A DNA stretch of 17,902 bases from Chitinophagaceae bacterium (GCA_025362915.1 JANYEU010000161.1:1-17902); one strand, 5' to 3'; shown: positions 6,887 through 14,357, counted from the stretch's first letter. Translations and numbers: made by a program. The notes: a model not told the origin generated them from the letters alone.

Positions 6887-8284
6887 ATGGAATTCAGGAT
6901 TGAAAAAGACACAATGGGTGAGGTAAAAGTACCCATCAACGCTATGTGGGGCGCACAAACACAACGCAGTATTGAGAATTTTAAGATTGCGCAAGACATT
7001 AATAGGATGCCCAAAGAGATAATAAAGGCATTTGCGTACCTAAAAAAAGCAGCGGCATTGACCAATATGGATGCTGGTATATTGACCCAAGAAAAAAGTG
7101 ATTTGATTGGTCAAGTTTGCGACGAAATACTGGAAGGTAAACTGGATGAATATTTCCCATTGGTGGTTTGGCAAACGGGTAGCGGTACGCAGAGCAACAT
7201 GAATGTGAACGAAGTGGTTGCTTACAGAGCGCACGTTATTAAAGGTGGCGCATTGACAGATAAGGATAAGTTTGTACATCCTAATGATGATGTAAATAAA
7301 TCACAATCCAGCAACGATACCTTTCCTACGGCGATGCACATTGCAGCATATAAGATTTTGACAGAAGTAACCATTCCCGGTATAGAAAAACTACGTGATA
7401 CACTGCAAGCAAAGAGCAAAGAATATATGCACGTGGTGAAAATAGGCCGTACACACTTTATGGATGCCACTCCACTTACGGTTGGTCAAGAACTGAGTGG
7501 TTATGTTAGTCAACTGAACCATGGATTGAAGGCTATCAAGAATACGTTGGAGCATTTGAGCGAACTTGCCTTGGGCGGTACTGCCGTTGGAACAGGCATT
7601 AATACGCCAAAAGGATATTCTGAAAATGTGGCAAAACATATTGCCAATCTTACTGGTTTACCTTTCATTACTGCCGAAAATAAGTTTGAAGCATTGGCTG
7701 CACATGATGCAATTGTAGAAAGCCATGGTGCATTGAAAACCGTTGCTGCAAGCTTAATGAAGATTGCAAACGACATCAGAATGCTGAGTAGTGGACCTAG
7801 AAGCGGTATTGGAGAATTGTTTATTCCTGATAACGAGCCTGGTTCTTCTATTATGCCGGGCAAGGTAAATCCTACGCAATGCGAGGCATTAACCATGATT
7901 GCCGCACAGGTGATGGGTAACGATGTTGCCATAAACATTGGTGGAAGTATGGGTCATTTTGAATTGAATGTTTTTAAACCGGTGATGATTTATAATTTCT
8001 TACACAGTGCAAGATTGATTGGTGATGGTTGTGTAAGCTTTAATGATAAATGTGCGGTTGGTATTGCTCCATTGGAAGCGAACATTAAAAAGCATGTGGA
8101 CAATAGCTTGATGCTGGTAACGGCGCTGAATACTAAGATTGGCTACTACAAAGCTGCCGAAATAGCACAAACAGCACACAAAAACCATAGCACATTAAAG
8201 GAAACAGCTATAAAGCTTGGATACCTTACCGCAGAAGAATTTGATGCGTGGGTGGTGCCAGTAGAAATGGTTGGAGAGATTTAA
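6887..8284 (+). CDS. fumC: Class II fumarate hydratase
   Basis: FumC is the iron-independent homotetrameric fumarase that interconverts fumarate and malate in the citric acid cycle. The 465-residue length is standard. Visible signatures include WGAQTQRSIENF near residue 21, TGSGTQSNMNVNEV near 105, the substrate-site GRTHFMDATPLTVGQE with His190, and the superfamily loop GSSIMPGKVNP at 319-329, which carries the catalytic Ser321. Other family members such as aspartase and argininosuccinate lyase share the loop, but the overall match, including the SSGPRSGIGE segment, is to fumarase. It starts at ATG 6887 with a good -7 element upstream. Transcription probably ends near the inverted repeat at 8294-8351. 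Confidence 0.96.
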   Translation: MEFRIEKDTMGEVKVPINAMWGAQTQRSIENFKIAQDINRMPKEIIKAFAYLKKAAALTNMDAGILTQEKSDLIGQVCDEILEGKLDEYFPLVVWQTGSGTQSNMNVNEVVAYRAHVIKGGALTDKDKFVHPNDDVNKSQSSNDTFPTAMHIAAYKILTEVTIPGIEKLRDTLQAKSKEYMHVVKIGRTHFMDATPLTVGQELSGYVSQLNHGLKAIKNTLEHLSELALGGTAVGTGINTPKGYSENVAKHIANLTGLPFITAENKFEALAAHDAIVESHGALKTVAASLMKIANDIRMLSSGPRSGIGELFIPDNEPGSSIMPGKVNPTQCEALTMIAAQVMGNDVAINIGGSMGHFELNVFKPVMIYNFLHSARLIGDGCVSFNDKCAVGIAPLEANIKKHVDNSLMLVTALNTKIGYYKAAEIAQTAHKNHSTLKETAIKLGYLTAEEFDAWVVPVEMVGEI

Positions 8285-8293
8285 TTACAAGAT

Positions 8294-8370
8294 AAAGTCG
8301 AGAGTTGAAAGTCAAAATTAGTCTCGACTTTTACTTTCAACTCTCGACTTTTTACTTTCAACTTTCGACT
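8294..8370. repeat. Perfect 19-bp inverted repeat plus partial third copy after fumC
   Basis: The left arm (8294-8312, AAAGTCGAGAGTTGAAAGT) is exactly complementary to the right arm (8333-8351), with a 20-nt loop. On the + strand the right-arm unit recurs in tandem: 8321-8340, 8341-8361, and a truncated copy at 8362-8370, each of the form CTCGACTTTTTACTTTCAA. The RNA hairpin, which starts 9 nt after the fumC stop and is followed by T-rich DNA, could act as a terminator. It could equally be a repeat-expansion product with one inverted copy. Confidence 0.85.
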
Positions 8371-8376
8371 ATTATT

Positions 8377-8940
8377 ATGCTAAAAGGAATTTTAAAGAAT
8401 GAGGGTGTTTTGTTTATCATAAAATTCCTTGGTTTGTTTGGCTTGCTTTACTATTTCTGCCTTTTCTTTATAAGCATTACAACGAGAGGTAGCAATGACT
8501 TTACTGTTTTCTTGAGAGATTATCTAAATTATATTGATTGGATACGATATTCCGTACTTCGCACAAGCCAAACCTTATGCAAATTATTTGGAATCCATTG
8601 CTACATACAAGACAGAATATTGATTAGAAGTGTAAATACTGACAAGGCATTACATATGGGATATGATTGTATTGGCTATGGCGTTATGAGTTTTTGGACT
8701 GCATTTATTGTCGCAAATCAGCAGAAATGGTTATCAAAACTTTATTGGGTACTTGGAGGCTCATTTCTTATTTGGATTATCAATTGTATGCGCGTAACAA
8801 TATTGATGGTTGCCTTGAATAATAACTGGCCAATAAGTGAATACCTAGACCATCATACGCTTTTTAATATTGTTGCTTATTGCCTTTTATTCATCTTGAT
8901 ATTTTACTACATCAAATCTAATGACGTTAAGAAGAAGTAA
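8377..8940 (+). CDS. Exosortase/archaeosortase family protein
   Basis: This 187-residue polytopic membrane protein matches the small exosortases of Bacteroidota, cysteine transpeptidase-like enzymes that cut and anchor proteins carrying a C-terminal sorting tail. The predicted catalytic residues fall in family context: Cys98 in GYDCIGYGVMSFW, Arg139 in NCMRVTILMV, and His160 (or His159) in LDHHTLFNIVAY. About four to five hydrophobic helices are visible (near residues 11-34, 98-113, 122-147 and 161-179). I chose ATG 8377; the frame extends back to 8305 but that part is encoded by the inverted-repeat DNA. No gene in the window shows a PEP-CTERM-like tail, so the substrate is elsewhere. Subtype (XrtF/N/X/Y) is not resolved. 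Confidence 0.85.
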   Translation: MLKGILKNEGVLFIIKFLGLFGLLYYFCLFFISITTRGSNDFTVFLRDYLNYIDWIRYSVLRTSQTLCKLFGIHCYIQDRILIRSVNTDKALHMGYDCIGYGVMSFWTAFIVANQQKWLSKLYWVLGGSFLIWIINCMRVTILMVALNNNWPISEYLDHHTLFNIVAYCLLFILIFYYIKSNDVKKK

Positions 8941-8947
8941 TATCTGC

Positions 8948-9799
8948 TTACATCCGCGCAAGAAATTGTTTCCTATACTTGGAAGGGGTTATTTTCTTTA
9001 CCTTAAGGAATTGTTTATTGAAGTTTGCCAAAGTATTAAAACCGCTTTCGTAGCAAATGGTTTCAATGTTTTTTTGCGAGTCTACCAATTGCTTGCAAGC
9101 ATATCCCACACGTATTTCGTTGAGGAAATCTATGTATGTTTTCTTTGTACTCTTCTTAAAATAACTGCAAAACGCAGGGATACTCATTTGAACATTCTTT
9201 GCAACCTGACCAATTTTGATGGTTTCTTGAAAGTTGGTAAGTGTAAATTGAAATATGGTATCTAGCCGGCTTTTATTTTTTGGATTAAATTCTTTTACCT
9301 CTTGTGTTGACAAGGTTTTATATTCTTGCCTTTTGGCCATTAGGTGTAATGCCTGACAAAGTAGTACAATACGTTCAAAGCCCTTGGCATCTACCAGTTT
9401 CCTGATTATTTTCCCAAGTTCAACTTTGGATTCTCCTTCTATGTAAAGACCACTAACCGATGTTTGAAACAGTTGATTTATCTGCACTAGTTCAGGGAGT
9501 TCCAAAAAGGCATTCCCCCAAAAGTTTTCTTTAAAATGTATTACAATGGCACTGGTAATTAAATCTGGAGATGATTTTTGAAAAGTATGCGGAAGGTTAC
9601 TACCCAAGAAAAAAATATCATCTACAACAAAATCGCCTACGTAATTACCTATATAACTATGCCCCCCACCTCTTATAAACAATATCAATTCGTACTCAAC
9701 GTGTTGATGCCAAGGAACTTCAAAATTTGGCGTAGTATGTACATTAGCAACAAAAGATATGTCATCAGATAATGGTAGTTTTTCTACTAAAGGCTTCAT
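8948..9799 (-). CDS. AraC-family transcriptional regulator
   Basis: The 283-residue protein has a cupin-like ligand-binding N-terminal half (WHQHVEYELILFIRGGGHSYIG, then LPHTFQ) and a C-terminal AraC/XylS DNA-binding domain from about residue 185. The two helix-turn-helices are visible as IGQVAKNVQMSIPAFCSYFKK and IETICYESGFNTLANFNKQFLK, the latter followed by the family ending TPSKYRKQF. It is convergent with the exosortase gene, ending 7 bp from it. A pair of near-identical 14-bp direct repeats lies 50-88 bp upstream of its ATG (9797-9799), suggesting autoregulation. The effector is unknown; the HxH and cupin features fit a sugar-type ligand, but that is a family generality. Confidence 0.92.
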   Translation of the reverse strand: MKPLVEKLPLSDDISFVANVHTTPNFEVPWHQHVEYELILFIRGGGHSYIGNYVGDFVVDDIFFLGSNLPHTFQKSSPDLITSAIVIHFKENFWGNAFLELPELVQINQLFQTSVSGLYIEGESKVELGKIIRKLVDAKGFERIVLLCQALHLMAKRQEYKTLSTQEVKEFNPKNKSRLDTIFQFTLTNFQETIKIGQVAKNVQMSIPAFCSYFKKSTKKTYIDFLNEIRVGYACKQLVDSQKNIETICYESGFNTLANFNKQFLKVKKITPSKYRKQFLARM

Positions 9800-9849
9800 T
9801 TCTCTACTTTATTAATCATTGTAATCCGATAAATGTACAAAAAAGATAT

Positions 9850-9887
9850 TATAGTGGTAGTTTGTTGGTTTATTATATTGGTAGTTT
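9850..9887. promoter_or_regulatory. Direct-repeat pair upstream of the AraC-family gene
   Basis: TATAGTGGTAGTTT (9850-9863) recurs as TATATTGGTAGTTT (9874-9887) with one mismatch and a 24-bp period. AraC-type proteins bind pairs of directly repeated half-sites about two helical turns apart, so this is a candidate operator for the neighbouring regulator. The site also lies just downstream of the htpG terminator, so the araC-type gene is the only nearby target. Confidence 0.45.
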
Positions 9888-9890
9888 AAC

Positions 9891-9921
9891 AAAAAAGCCA
9901 GCCTAATTGGCTGGCTTTTTT
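9891..9921 (-). terminator. Rho-independent terminator of htpG
   Basis: The 13-bp perfect stem AAAAAAGCCAGCC (9891-9903) pairs with 9909-9921 around a 5-nt loop. On the - strand the GC-rich stem is followed by a run of six T, and it lies 20 bp beyond the htpG stop. The symmetrical A/T flanks would let it work in both directions, but only htpG reads into it here. Confidence 0.9.
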
Positions 9922-9940
9922 GTTTTATTCGGTGTATTAC

Positions 9941-11821
9941 TTAGTTATAGTTCAACAATTCAACACTTCTAGTAATGAAAGTTGTCAAATCACTACCCTT
10001 TAATAAGCCTTGTGAAAGCAAAGCAAGGTCAGCTAAATTGCGTACTTGCTTACCTTGTTTATCAATATCACTTTCCTTAAGAAGTGTTTGATATATTGGG
10101 TGGTTACCATTTACAGTTAAGGTAACTTCATCTGGCATTTGCGCATAAAAAGCACCCATTCCGCCACTAGCCGCACCCATGTCTTTCATCCTTCTCATAA
10201 ATTCTGGACGGGTTGCCACCACAGGAGAAATGTTATTAATCAATCCCTTCACTTCTACTGTAAGGTGCAGGTTGTTTGCAGGAATTTCGAATAACTTTTT
10301 CAATGTTTCTTCTTCATCCTTGCTCAAAATGCTGCTATTATTTTCTTGCTTGTCTATCAGGTTATCAACTATATCAGCATCCACCCTTACAAAGCTTACA
10401 TTATCCCACTTCATTTCCATGTGGTTAATAAATGCAGCATCCACCATTGTTTCCGACTTGGTAACGATGAATCCCTTACTCAAGCAAGCCTGAATGTACA
10501 CATCTTGGTGAATAGGGTCTGTGGTATAAAGAATAATGTGCTTGCCTTCCTTATTCTTTTGCAAGGCTTCGGTAGCAGTTTTGTATTCCTCAACAGTATA
10601 AAATACCTTAGTTGTTTTTACCTGACCATCAGCATCGGTAACCGCTTTAGGAGAGGTTGCATCTTCCAATACCAAGAACTTGTTTGCCTTTTCAAGGAAT
10701 TTATCGTCGGTCATCATGCCATATTTCACAAATAAACCAAGGCTTTCCCATTTGTCTTGGAAAGATTCACGGTCGTTTCTGAATATTTCTTCTAGCTTAT
10801 CGGCTACTTTCTTGGTAATGTGGCTATTTATTTTCCTTACGTTTGGATCGCCTTGCAAATAGCTACGGCTAACGTTTAAAGGAATGTCTGGACTATCAAT
10901 AATACCATGCAATAACATCAAAAATTCTGGAACAATGTCCTTTACTTCATCAGTTACAAATACCTGATTGCAGTATAACTGTATCTTATCTTTTTGAATT
11001 TCGTAGCTCTGTTTTATTTTGGGGAAATACAAAATACCCGTAAGGTTAAATGGATAATCTACGTTTAAATGTATCCAGAATAAGGGTGTTTCGCCCATTG
11101 GATACAGTTCTTTGTAGAAGTTTCTGTAATCATCATCCGATAATTCGCTTGGCTTCTTGGTCCAGATTGGGTTAGGATTATTTATTTGTTTGATGTCTTC
11201 CTCTTTTGCACCTTCTTCGCTAAAGAAGATAGGTACTGGCAAAAATTTACAGAACTTTTCAAGTATGTTTTTCAAACGGTAAGCATCCAAAAACTCACTG
11301 CTTTCCTCGTTTACATACATGATAATCTTAGTGCCACGGTCTTTTTTCTCTACTTCATATAATTCAAACTCTGGGCTACCATCGCAACTCCAGAATACAG
11401 TTGGGGCTTCTTCTTTATATGATTGAGAAAGTACTTCTACCTTTTCGCTCACCATAAAAGAGCTATAAAAACCCAATCCAAAATGACCAATAATGTTTGC
11501 GTCTTTGTATTTGGTTAAAAACTCTTCTGCCCCACTAAATGCCACTTGGTTTAGGTACTTATCCACTTCTTCTTGCGTCATGCCCACACCCCTATCCTGA
11601 ACGGTAATGGTTTTTTCTTTGGTGTCCAATATCACATCTATCCTCAACTCGCCCAAGTCGCCTTTTGCTTCGCCAATGCTCGATAATGTCTTTACCTTTT
11701 GCGAGGCATCCACAGCGTTACTCACCAATTCTCTCAAAAAAATCTCATGGTCGCTGTACAAAAACTTCTTGATGATCGGAAATATGTTTTCCGTGTTTAC
11801 CCTTATTTGTCCTTTTTGCAT
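9941..11821 (-). CDS. htpG: Molecular chaperone HtpG (Hsp90)
   Basis: HtpG is the bacterial Hsp90, an ATP-driven dimeric chaperone in the cytosol. The 626-residue protein has the GHKL ATPase domain at the N-terminus: FLRELVSNAVDAS with Glu31, Asn35 and Asp38, then VQDRGVGMT near residue 75, and IGHFGLGFYSSFMV near 110. The middle domain carries LPLNVSRSYLQGD with its conserved Arg, and the dimerisation domain ends the protein. There is no C-terminal EEVD, as expected for a bacterial form. It starts at ATG 11819-11821 and is followed by a strong terminator at 9891-9921. Its upstream region contains a palindrome and a possible promoter. Confidence 0.97.
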   Translation of the reverse strand: MQKGQIRVNTENIFPIIKKFLYSDHEIFLRELVSNAVDASQKVKTLSSIGEAKGDLGELRIDVILDTKEKTITVQDRGVGMTQEEVDKYLNQVAFSGAEEFLTKYKDANIIGHFGLGFYSSFMVSEKVEVLSQSYKEEAPTVFWSCDGSPEFELYEVEKKDRGTKIIMYVNEESSEFLDAYRLKNILEKFCKFLPVPIFFSEEGAKEEDIKQINNPNPIWTKKPSELSDDDYRNFYKELYPMGETPLFWIHLNVDYPFNLTGILYFPKIKQSYEIQKDKIQLYCNQVFVTDEVKDIVPEFLMLLHGIIDSPDIPLNVSRSYLQGDPNVRKINSHITKKVADKLEEIFRNDRESFQDKWESLGLFVKYGMMTDDKFLEKANKFLVLEDATSPKAVTDADGQVKTTKVFYTVEEYKTATEALQKNKEGKHIILYTTDPIHQDVYIQACLSKGFIVTKSETMVDAAFINHMEMKWDNVSFVRVDADIVDNLIDKQENNSSILSKDEEETLKKLFEIPANNLHLTVEVKGLINNISPVVATRPEFMRRMKDMGAASGGMGAFYAQMPDEVTLTVNGNHPIYQTLLKESDIDKQGKQVRNLADLALLSQGLLKGSDLTTFITRSVELLNYN

Positions 11822-11899
11822 AATTAAAAATTTGTTTATTTATTTCTTTATAAAAAGTAAATCGACAGCAATCAAACACAATACCATCACTTGGTTTTC

Positions 11900-11937
11900 T
11901 GCCATGATGGCAAGTAGTTGGGGTTGTATCTGTCAAA
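11900..11937 (-). promoter_or_regulatory. Candidate htpG promoter with overlapping 13-bp palindrome
   Basis: Reading the - strand, TTTG (11934-11937) is followed 17 nt later by TACTTG (11911-11916), close to the Bacteroidota -33/-7 pattern. A near-perfect palindrome TGCCATGATGGCA (11900-11912, odd centre) overlaps the -7 end, a position that would suit an operator. It is not a CIRCE element. The leader would be about 80 nt. A second weaker set (a TACTTT near 11857-11862) lies nearer the gene, so the choice of promoter is uncertain. Confidence 0.28.
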
Positions 11938-12003
11938 AGAAAAGGGAAAGTATGGTAGGGCTTAGTAGAGGCGAAGTGCTATTTGGCATAAATAAGTGCA
12001 ACT

Positions 12004-12306
12004 CTACTTTTTTATATAAATGCCAATAATCATGATTGCCAAAGTGATAAAAAATCCAAAAGTCCATTTTATCAAATCATTCTTGCTAGTTTCTATTTTA
12101 TATGCGGTTGCTTGTTCTTGGGTTTTAAACTTTTCGTCTATATGATCTTTAAGTATTGATATGTCTTTACTCAAATAATCGCTTGCTCTAGTTGAAGTAG
12201 CAACTGTTTCTTGTTTTACATAGTCAATCACAGCGGTTGCTTCTTCCTCACCTATCTTGGCTTTCAAGAGTGTAAATAACTGAATATCTGAAATATTGAT
12301 TGTCAT
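12004..12306 (-). CDS. Small coiled-coil, tail-anchored membrane protein (DUF1640-like)
   Basis: The 100-residue product starts with a compact acidic/hydrophobic segment (LFTLLKAKIGEEEATAVIDYVKQE), then a heptad-like coiled coil (DYLSKDISILKDHIDEKFKTQEQAT). It ends with one membrane helix (about residues 80-98) followed by KK. The NDLIKWTFGF stretch just before the helix resembles the end of DUF1640/CCDC90-type proteins, a family also found beside mitochondrial calcium-uniporter regulators. I recognise the layout, not a function. The protein should sit in the inner membrane with its coiled coil in the cytoplasm and oligomerise. It lies alone between dnaN and htpG, all on the - strand. Confidence 0.72.
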   Translation of the reverse strand: MTINISDIQLFTLLKAKIGEEEATAVIDYVKQETVATSTRASDYLSKDISILKDHIDEKFKTQEQATAYKIETSKNDLIKWTFGFFITLAIMIIGIYIKK

Positions 12307-12430
12307 TTTATTATTTATAGTTGATTTGATTCAAGCATAAAACCATAAATCATCAACCAATTAAAACGAAGTTAGTGGAAAGCTTACCAAACAGATAAAT
12401 AATAACTTTCATAAACATAACTAAACAAAA

Positions 12431-12458
12431 AATCCCAGCTATTTACATAACCGGGATT
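12431..12458 (-). terminator. Rho-independent terminator of dnaN
   Basis: On the - strand AATCCC (12458-12453) pairs with GGGATT (12436-12431), and the inner GGTTAT/ATAGCT adds six more pairs including two G-U wobbles. This gives a 12-bp stem closed by the tetraloop GTAA. A T run follows immediately (12430-12426). It lies 21 bp past the dnaN stop. Confidence 0.85.
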
Positions 12459-12479
12459 CTTAAAACTTTATTAGTAATC

Positions 12480-13595
12480 TTAATTATTCAACATCAAAGG
12501 CATTACCAACATCAATAAATCTTCGCCTTCGGCTTGTTCGGATGGTTTTATCAAACCGGCTTTTGTAGAAGTAGATAATTCCATTCTTACTTCAGAAGTA
12601 TCTGCCGCATTCAGCATTTCTATCAGAAACTTAGCGTTGAAGGCAATCTGTAAGTCTTCGCCATCATATTGGCAATTCATGCGTTCGTTACCTTCAAAAT
12701 TAAAATCTATATCCTGCGCAGCCATTTGCAATTCGCTTCCCGTAATGTTCAACGCCACCTGATTGGTACTCTTGTTACTGAAGATGCTTACACGGCGCAA
12801 TGCACTTTGGAAATCTGTTTTGCTTACCACCAATTTATAAGGATTATCCGCAGGGATAACCACCTTATAATCTGGGAAACGAGCATCTATCAATCGGCAA
12901 ATCATTTGAATATCGCCATGACTAACAAAAAGGTGATTGCTGTTGTAGCTAATAATTATTTCATCATCATTATCTGGCAAAGCATTGCGCAGCAAGTTCA
13001 AAGGCTTCTTTGGCACAATAAAACTATCTGCTTTGGTGGCCTTGGTATCGGTTCTTTTATAACGAACCAAACGGTGGGCATCAGTAGCTACAAACTGTAC
13101 AAATTCAGGGTTCAATTCAAAGAAAACACCCGTCATGGCGGGTCTCAAATCATCGCTACTTACGGCAAACAATGTTTTGTTGATACCCGTAATTAAGGCA
13201 CTACTCACCATTGGAAAACCTGTGGTATCATCGCTTGAAGGTTCTTTAGGAAAGTTATCTGGGTTTTCGCCAGGCACCTTATACTTACCGTTATCGCTGG
13301 TAATTTCTACCGAAAAGTTAGCGTCAATGCTAAAAGTAAGCGGTTGGTCGGCAATATTTTTCAAGGTATCAATTAATATCTTGGCAGGGATACAAACCTT
13401 TCCATCGGCCTTGCTTTCTACGCCCATCTGCACACGCATCACCGTTTCTAGATCGGTGGCAACAATGTTTAGCTTCTTGTTTTCTATTTCAAACAAGAAA
13501 TCTTCTAAAATAGGCAGCACCGTATTGGCATTAATAACACCATTAATTTGTTGGAGGTGTTTTAACAAAGAGGAGGAGGAAACTATAAACTTCAT
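12480..13595 (-). CDS. dnaN: DNA polymerase III subunit beta (sliding clamp)
   Basis: DnaN forms a ring dimer around DNA and tethers the replicative polymerase and repair proteins. The product starts MKFIVSSSSLLKHLQQINGVI, the usual beta-clamp N-terminus, and has NTVLPILEDFLFEI, the central YKVPGENPDNFP, and DARFPDYKVVIP in domain three, ending MLVMPLMLNN. From ATG 13593-13595 the length is 371 residues, normal for the family; the longer frame to 13637 adds 14 residues that are not part of the clamp. It is far from dnaA, which is usual outside the classical dnaA-dnaN cluster. A 12-bp terminator lies just downstream. Confidence 0.97.
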   Translation of the reverse strand: MKFIVSSSSLLKHLQQINGVINANTVLPILEDFLFEIENKKLNIVATDLETVMRVQMGVESKADGKVCIPAKILIDTLKNIADQPLTFSIDANFSVEITSDNGKYKVPGENPDNFPKEPSSDDTTGFPMVSSALITGINKTLFAVSSDDLRPAMTGVFFELNPEFVQFVATDAHRLVRYKRTDTKATKADSFIVPKKPLNLLRNALPDNDDEIIISYNSNHLFVSHGDIQMICRLIDARFPDYKVVIPADNPYKLVVSKTDFQSALRRVSIFSNKSTNQVALNITGSELQMAAQDIDFNFEGNERMNCQYDGEDLQIAFNAKFLIEMLNAADTSEVRMELSTSTKAGLIKPSEQAEGEDLLMLVMPLMLNN

Positions 13596-13718
13596 ATCTA
13601 CAATATTATAAGCGACAAACGTACTGCAAATATTCAATAGTAGCGGAACATACTTGCTTTAGATAGGCATTTGATTGCTCAATGTTGTTATAATGTGGAT
13701 ATAATGCACTTTTGTAGA

Positions 13719-13822
13719 CCTCATCCCAACCCTTCTCCAAAAAGAGAAGGGCAAGCAATCGAAGCGATTGTGCGTTAGTTAGGGTGTAAAGTCCTGTCCT
13801 TTTGGAGAGGATTTAGGTGAGG
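13719..13822. mobile_element. MITE-like folded repeat element
   Basis: About 104 bp are bounded by imperfect terminal inverted repeats: CCTCATCCCAACCCTTCTCC (left) against CCTCACCTAAATCCTCTCC read on the other strand (right end 13822). Inside are a perfect hairpin CCCTTCTC/GAGAAGGG (13730-13737/13744-13751) and a perfect hairpin CAATCG/CGATTG (13756-13761/13765-13770). There is no ORF. The CCTCAnCC...GGnGAGG ends resemble dispersed intergenic repeats I know from Bacteroidota genomes, but copies elsewhere cannot be shown from one window. It lies in the dnaN-recX divergent gap. Confidence 0.65.
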
Positions 13823-13848
13823 CCTAATTACTTCATTTATCAAGTATT

Positions 13849-14322
13849 ATGTATTCTAAAAAGAGTTTAACGCCCGATCAGGCATTTCAGAAAATAAAAC
13901 AGTTTTGTGCCTATCAGGAGCGATGCCATACGGAGGTGACGGAGAAATTGTATGGCTATGGACTATATAAAAAGGAGGTGGAAATAATATTGACCAACCT
14001 GATAGAAGAGAATTACCTGAACGAAGAACGGTTTGCCATTGCTTTTGCAGGAGGAAAGTTTAGGATGAAACAATGGGGCAGGGTGAAGATAAAATACGAT
14101 TTGAAACAAAAAGGCGTGAGCAGTTTTTGCATAACCGTTGCCCTAAAAGAAATAGATGAAGAAACTTATCTATTAACCTTACAATCTGTTGCCAACAAGA
14201 AATGGGATAACCTGAAGGGAGAACAATACCTAAACAGACGGGCTAAAACCACTGCATACCTGTTGCAAAAAGGGTTTGAGCAGCCTTTGATTGCTGCGGC
14301 TATTGCAGCCATAAGGGCATGA
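13849..14322 (+). CDS. recX: RecX family regulatory protein
   Basis: RecX proteins bind RecA filaments and limit recombinase activity. The 157-residue product has the three-helix repeat architecture: FCAYQERCHTEVTEKLYGYG, then LIEENYLNEERFAIAFAGGKFRMKQWGRVKIKYDLKQKGV, then YLLQKGFEQPLIAAAI. The NYLNEERFA and GRVKIKYDLKQKG signatures are diagnostic. Length is within the family range. It starts at ATG 13849, just after the MITE-like element, and has its own promoter region somewhere upstream of 13849. recA is not nearby. Confidence 0.92.
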   Translation: MYSKKSLTPDQAFQKIKQFCAYQERCHTEVTEKLYGYGLYKKEVEIILTNLIEENYLNEERFAIAFAGGKFRMKQWGRVKIKYDLKQKGVSSFCITVALKEIDEETYLLTLQSVANKKWDNLKGEQYLNRRAKTTAYLLQKGFEQPLIAAAIAAIRA

Positions 14323-14335
14323 TACTATTGTAGCG

Positions 14336-14357
14336 AAAGGCACAAGTGCCAGTCTTG
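14336..14357. repeat. Short hairpin in the recX-hepT gap
   Basis: GGCACAAGTGCC (14339-14350) is a perfect palindrome with two unpaired central bases, followed by AGTCTTGCGACAG. A second small hairpin, TCTCTAAAAGAGA, lies at about 14426-14438. Both sit between the stops of convergent genes, so they may contribute to termination, but neither has a proper T run. Confidence 0.35.

Noticed and set aside
8305..8376. N-terminal extension of the exosortase frame
   Set aside because: The extra 24 residues are translated inverted-repeat DNA; the membrane protein starts well at ATG 8377.
8921..9265. 114-residue frame on the + strand overlapping the AraC-family gene
   Set aside because: It is the antisense of a clear helix-turn-helix domain.
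13596..13637. N-terminal extension of dnaN
   Set aside because: The beta clamp begins MKFIVSS at 13595; the extra 14 residues have no counterpart in the family.
13684..13714. recX promoter at CACTTTTG
   Set aside because: It differs from TAnnTTTG at the first base and has no clear -33; mentioned but not annotated.
14336..14357. Strong terminator after recX
   Set aside because: The GGCAC/GTGCC hairpin is short and has no T run, so it is listed only as a short hairpin.
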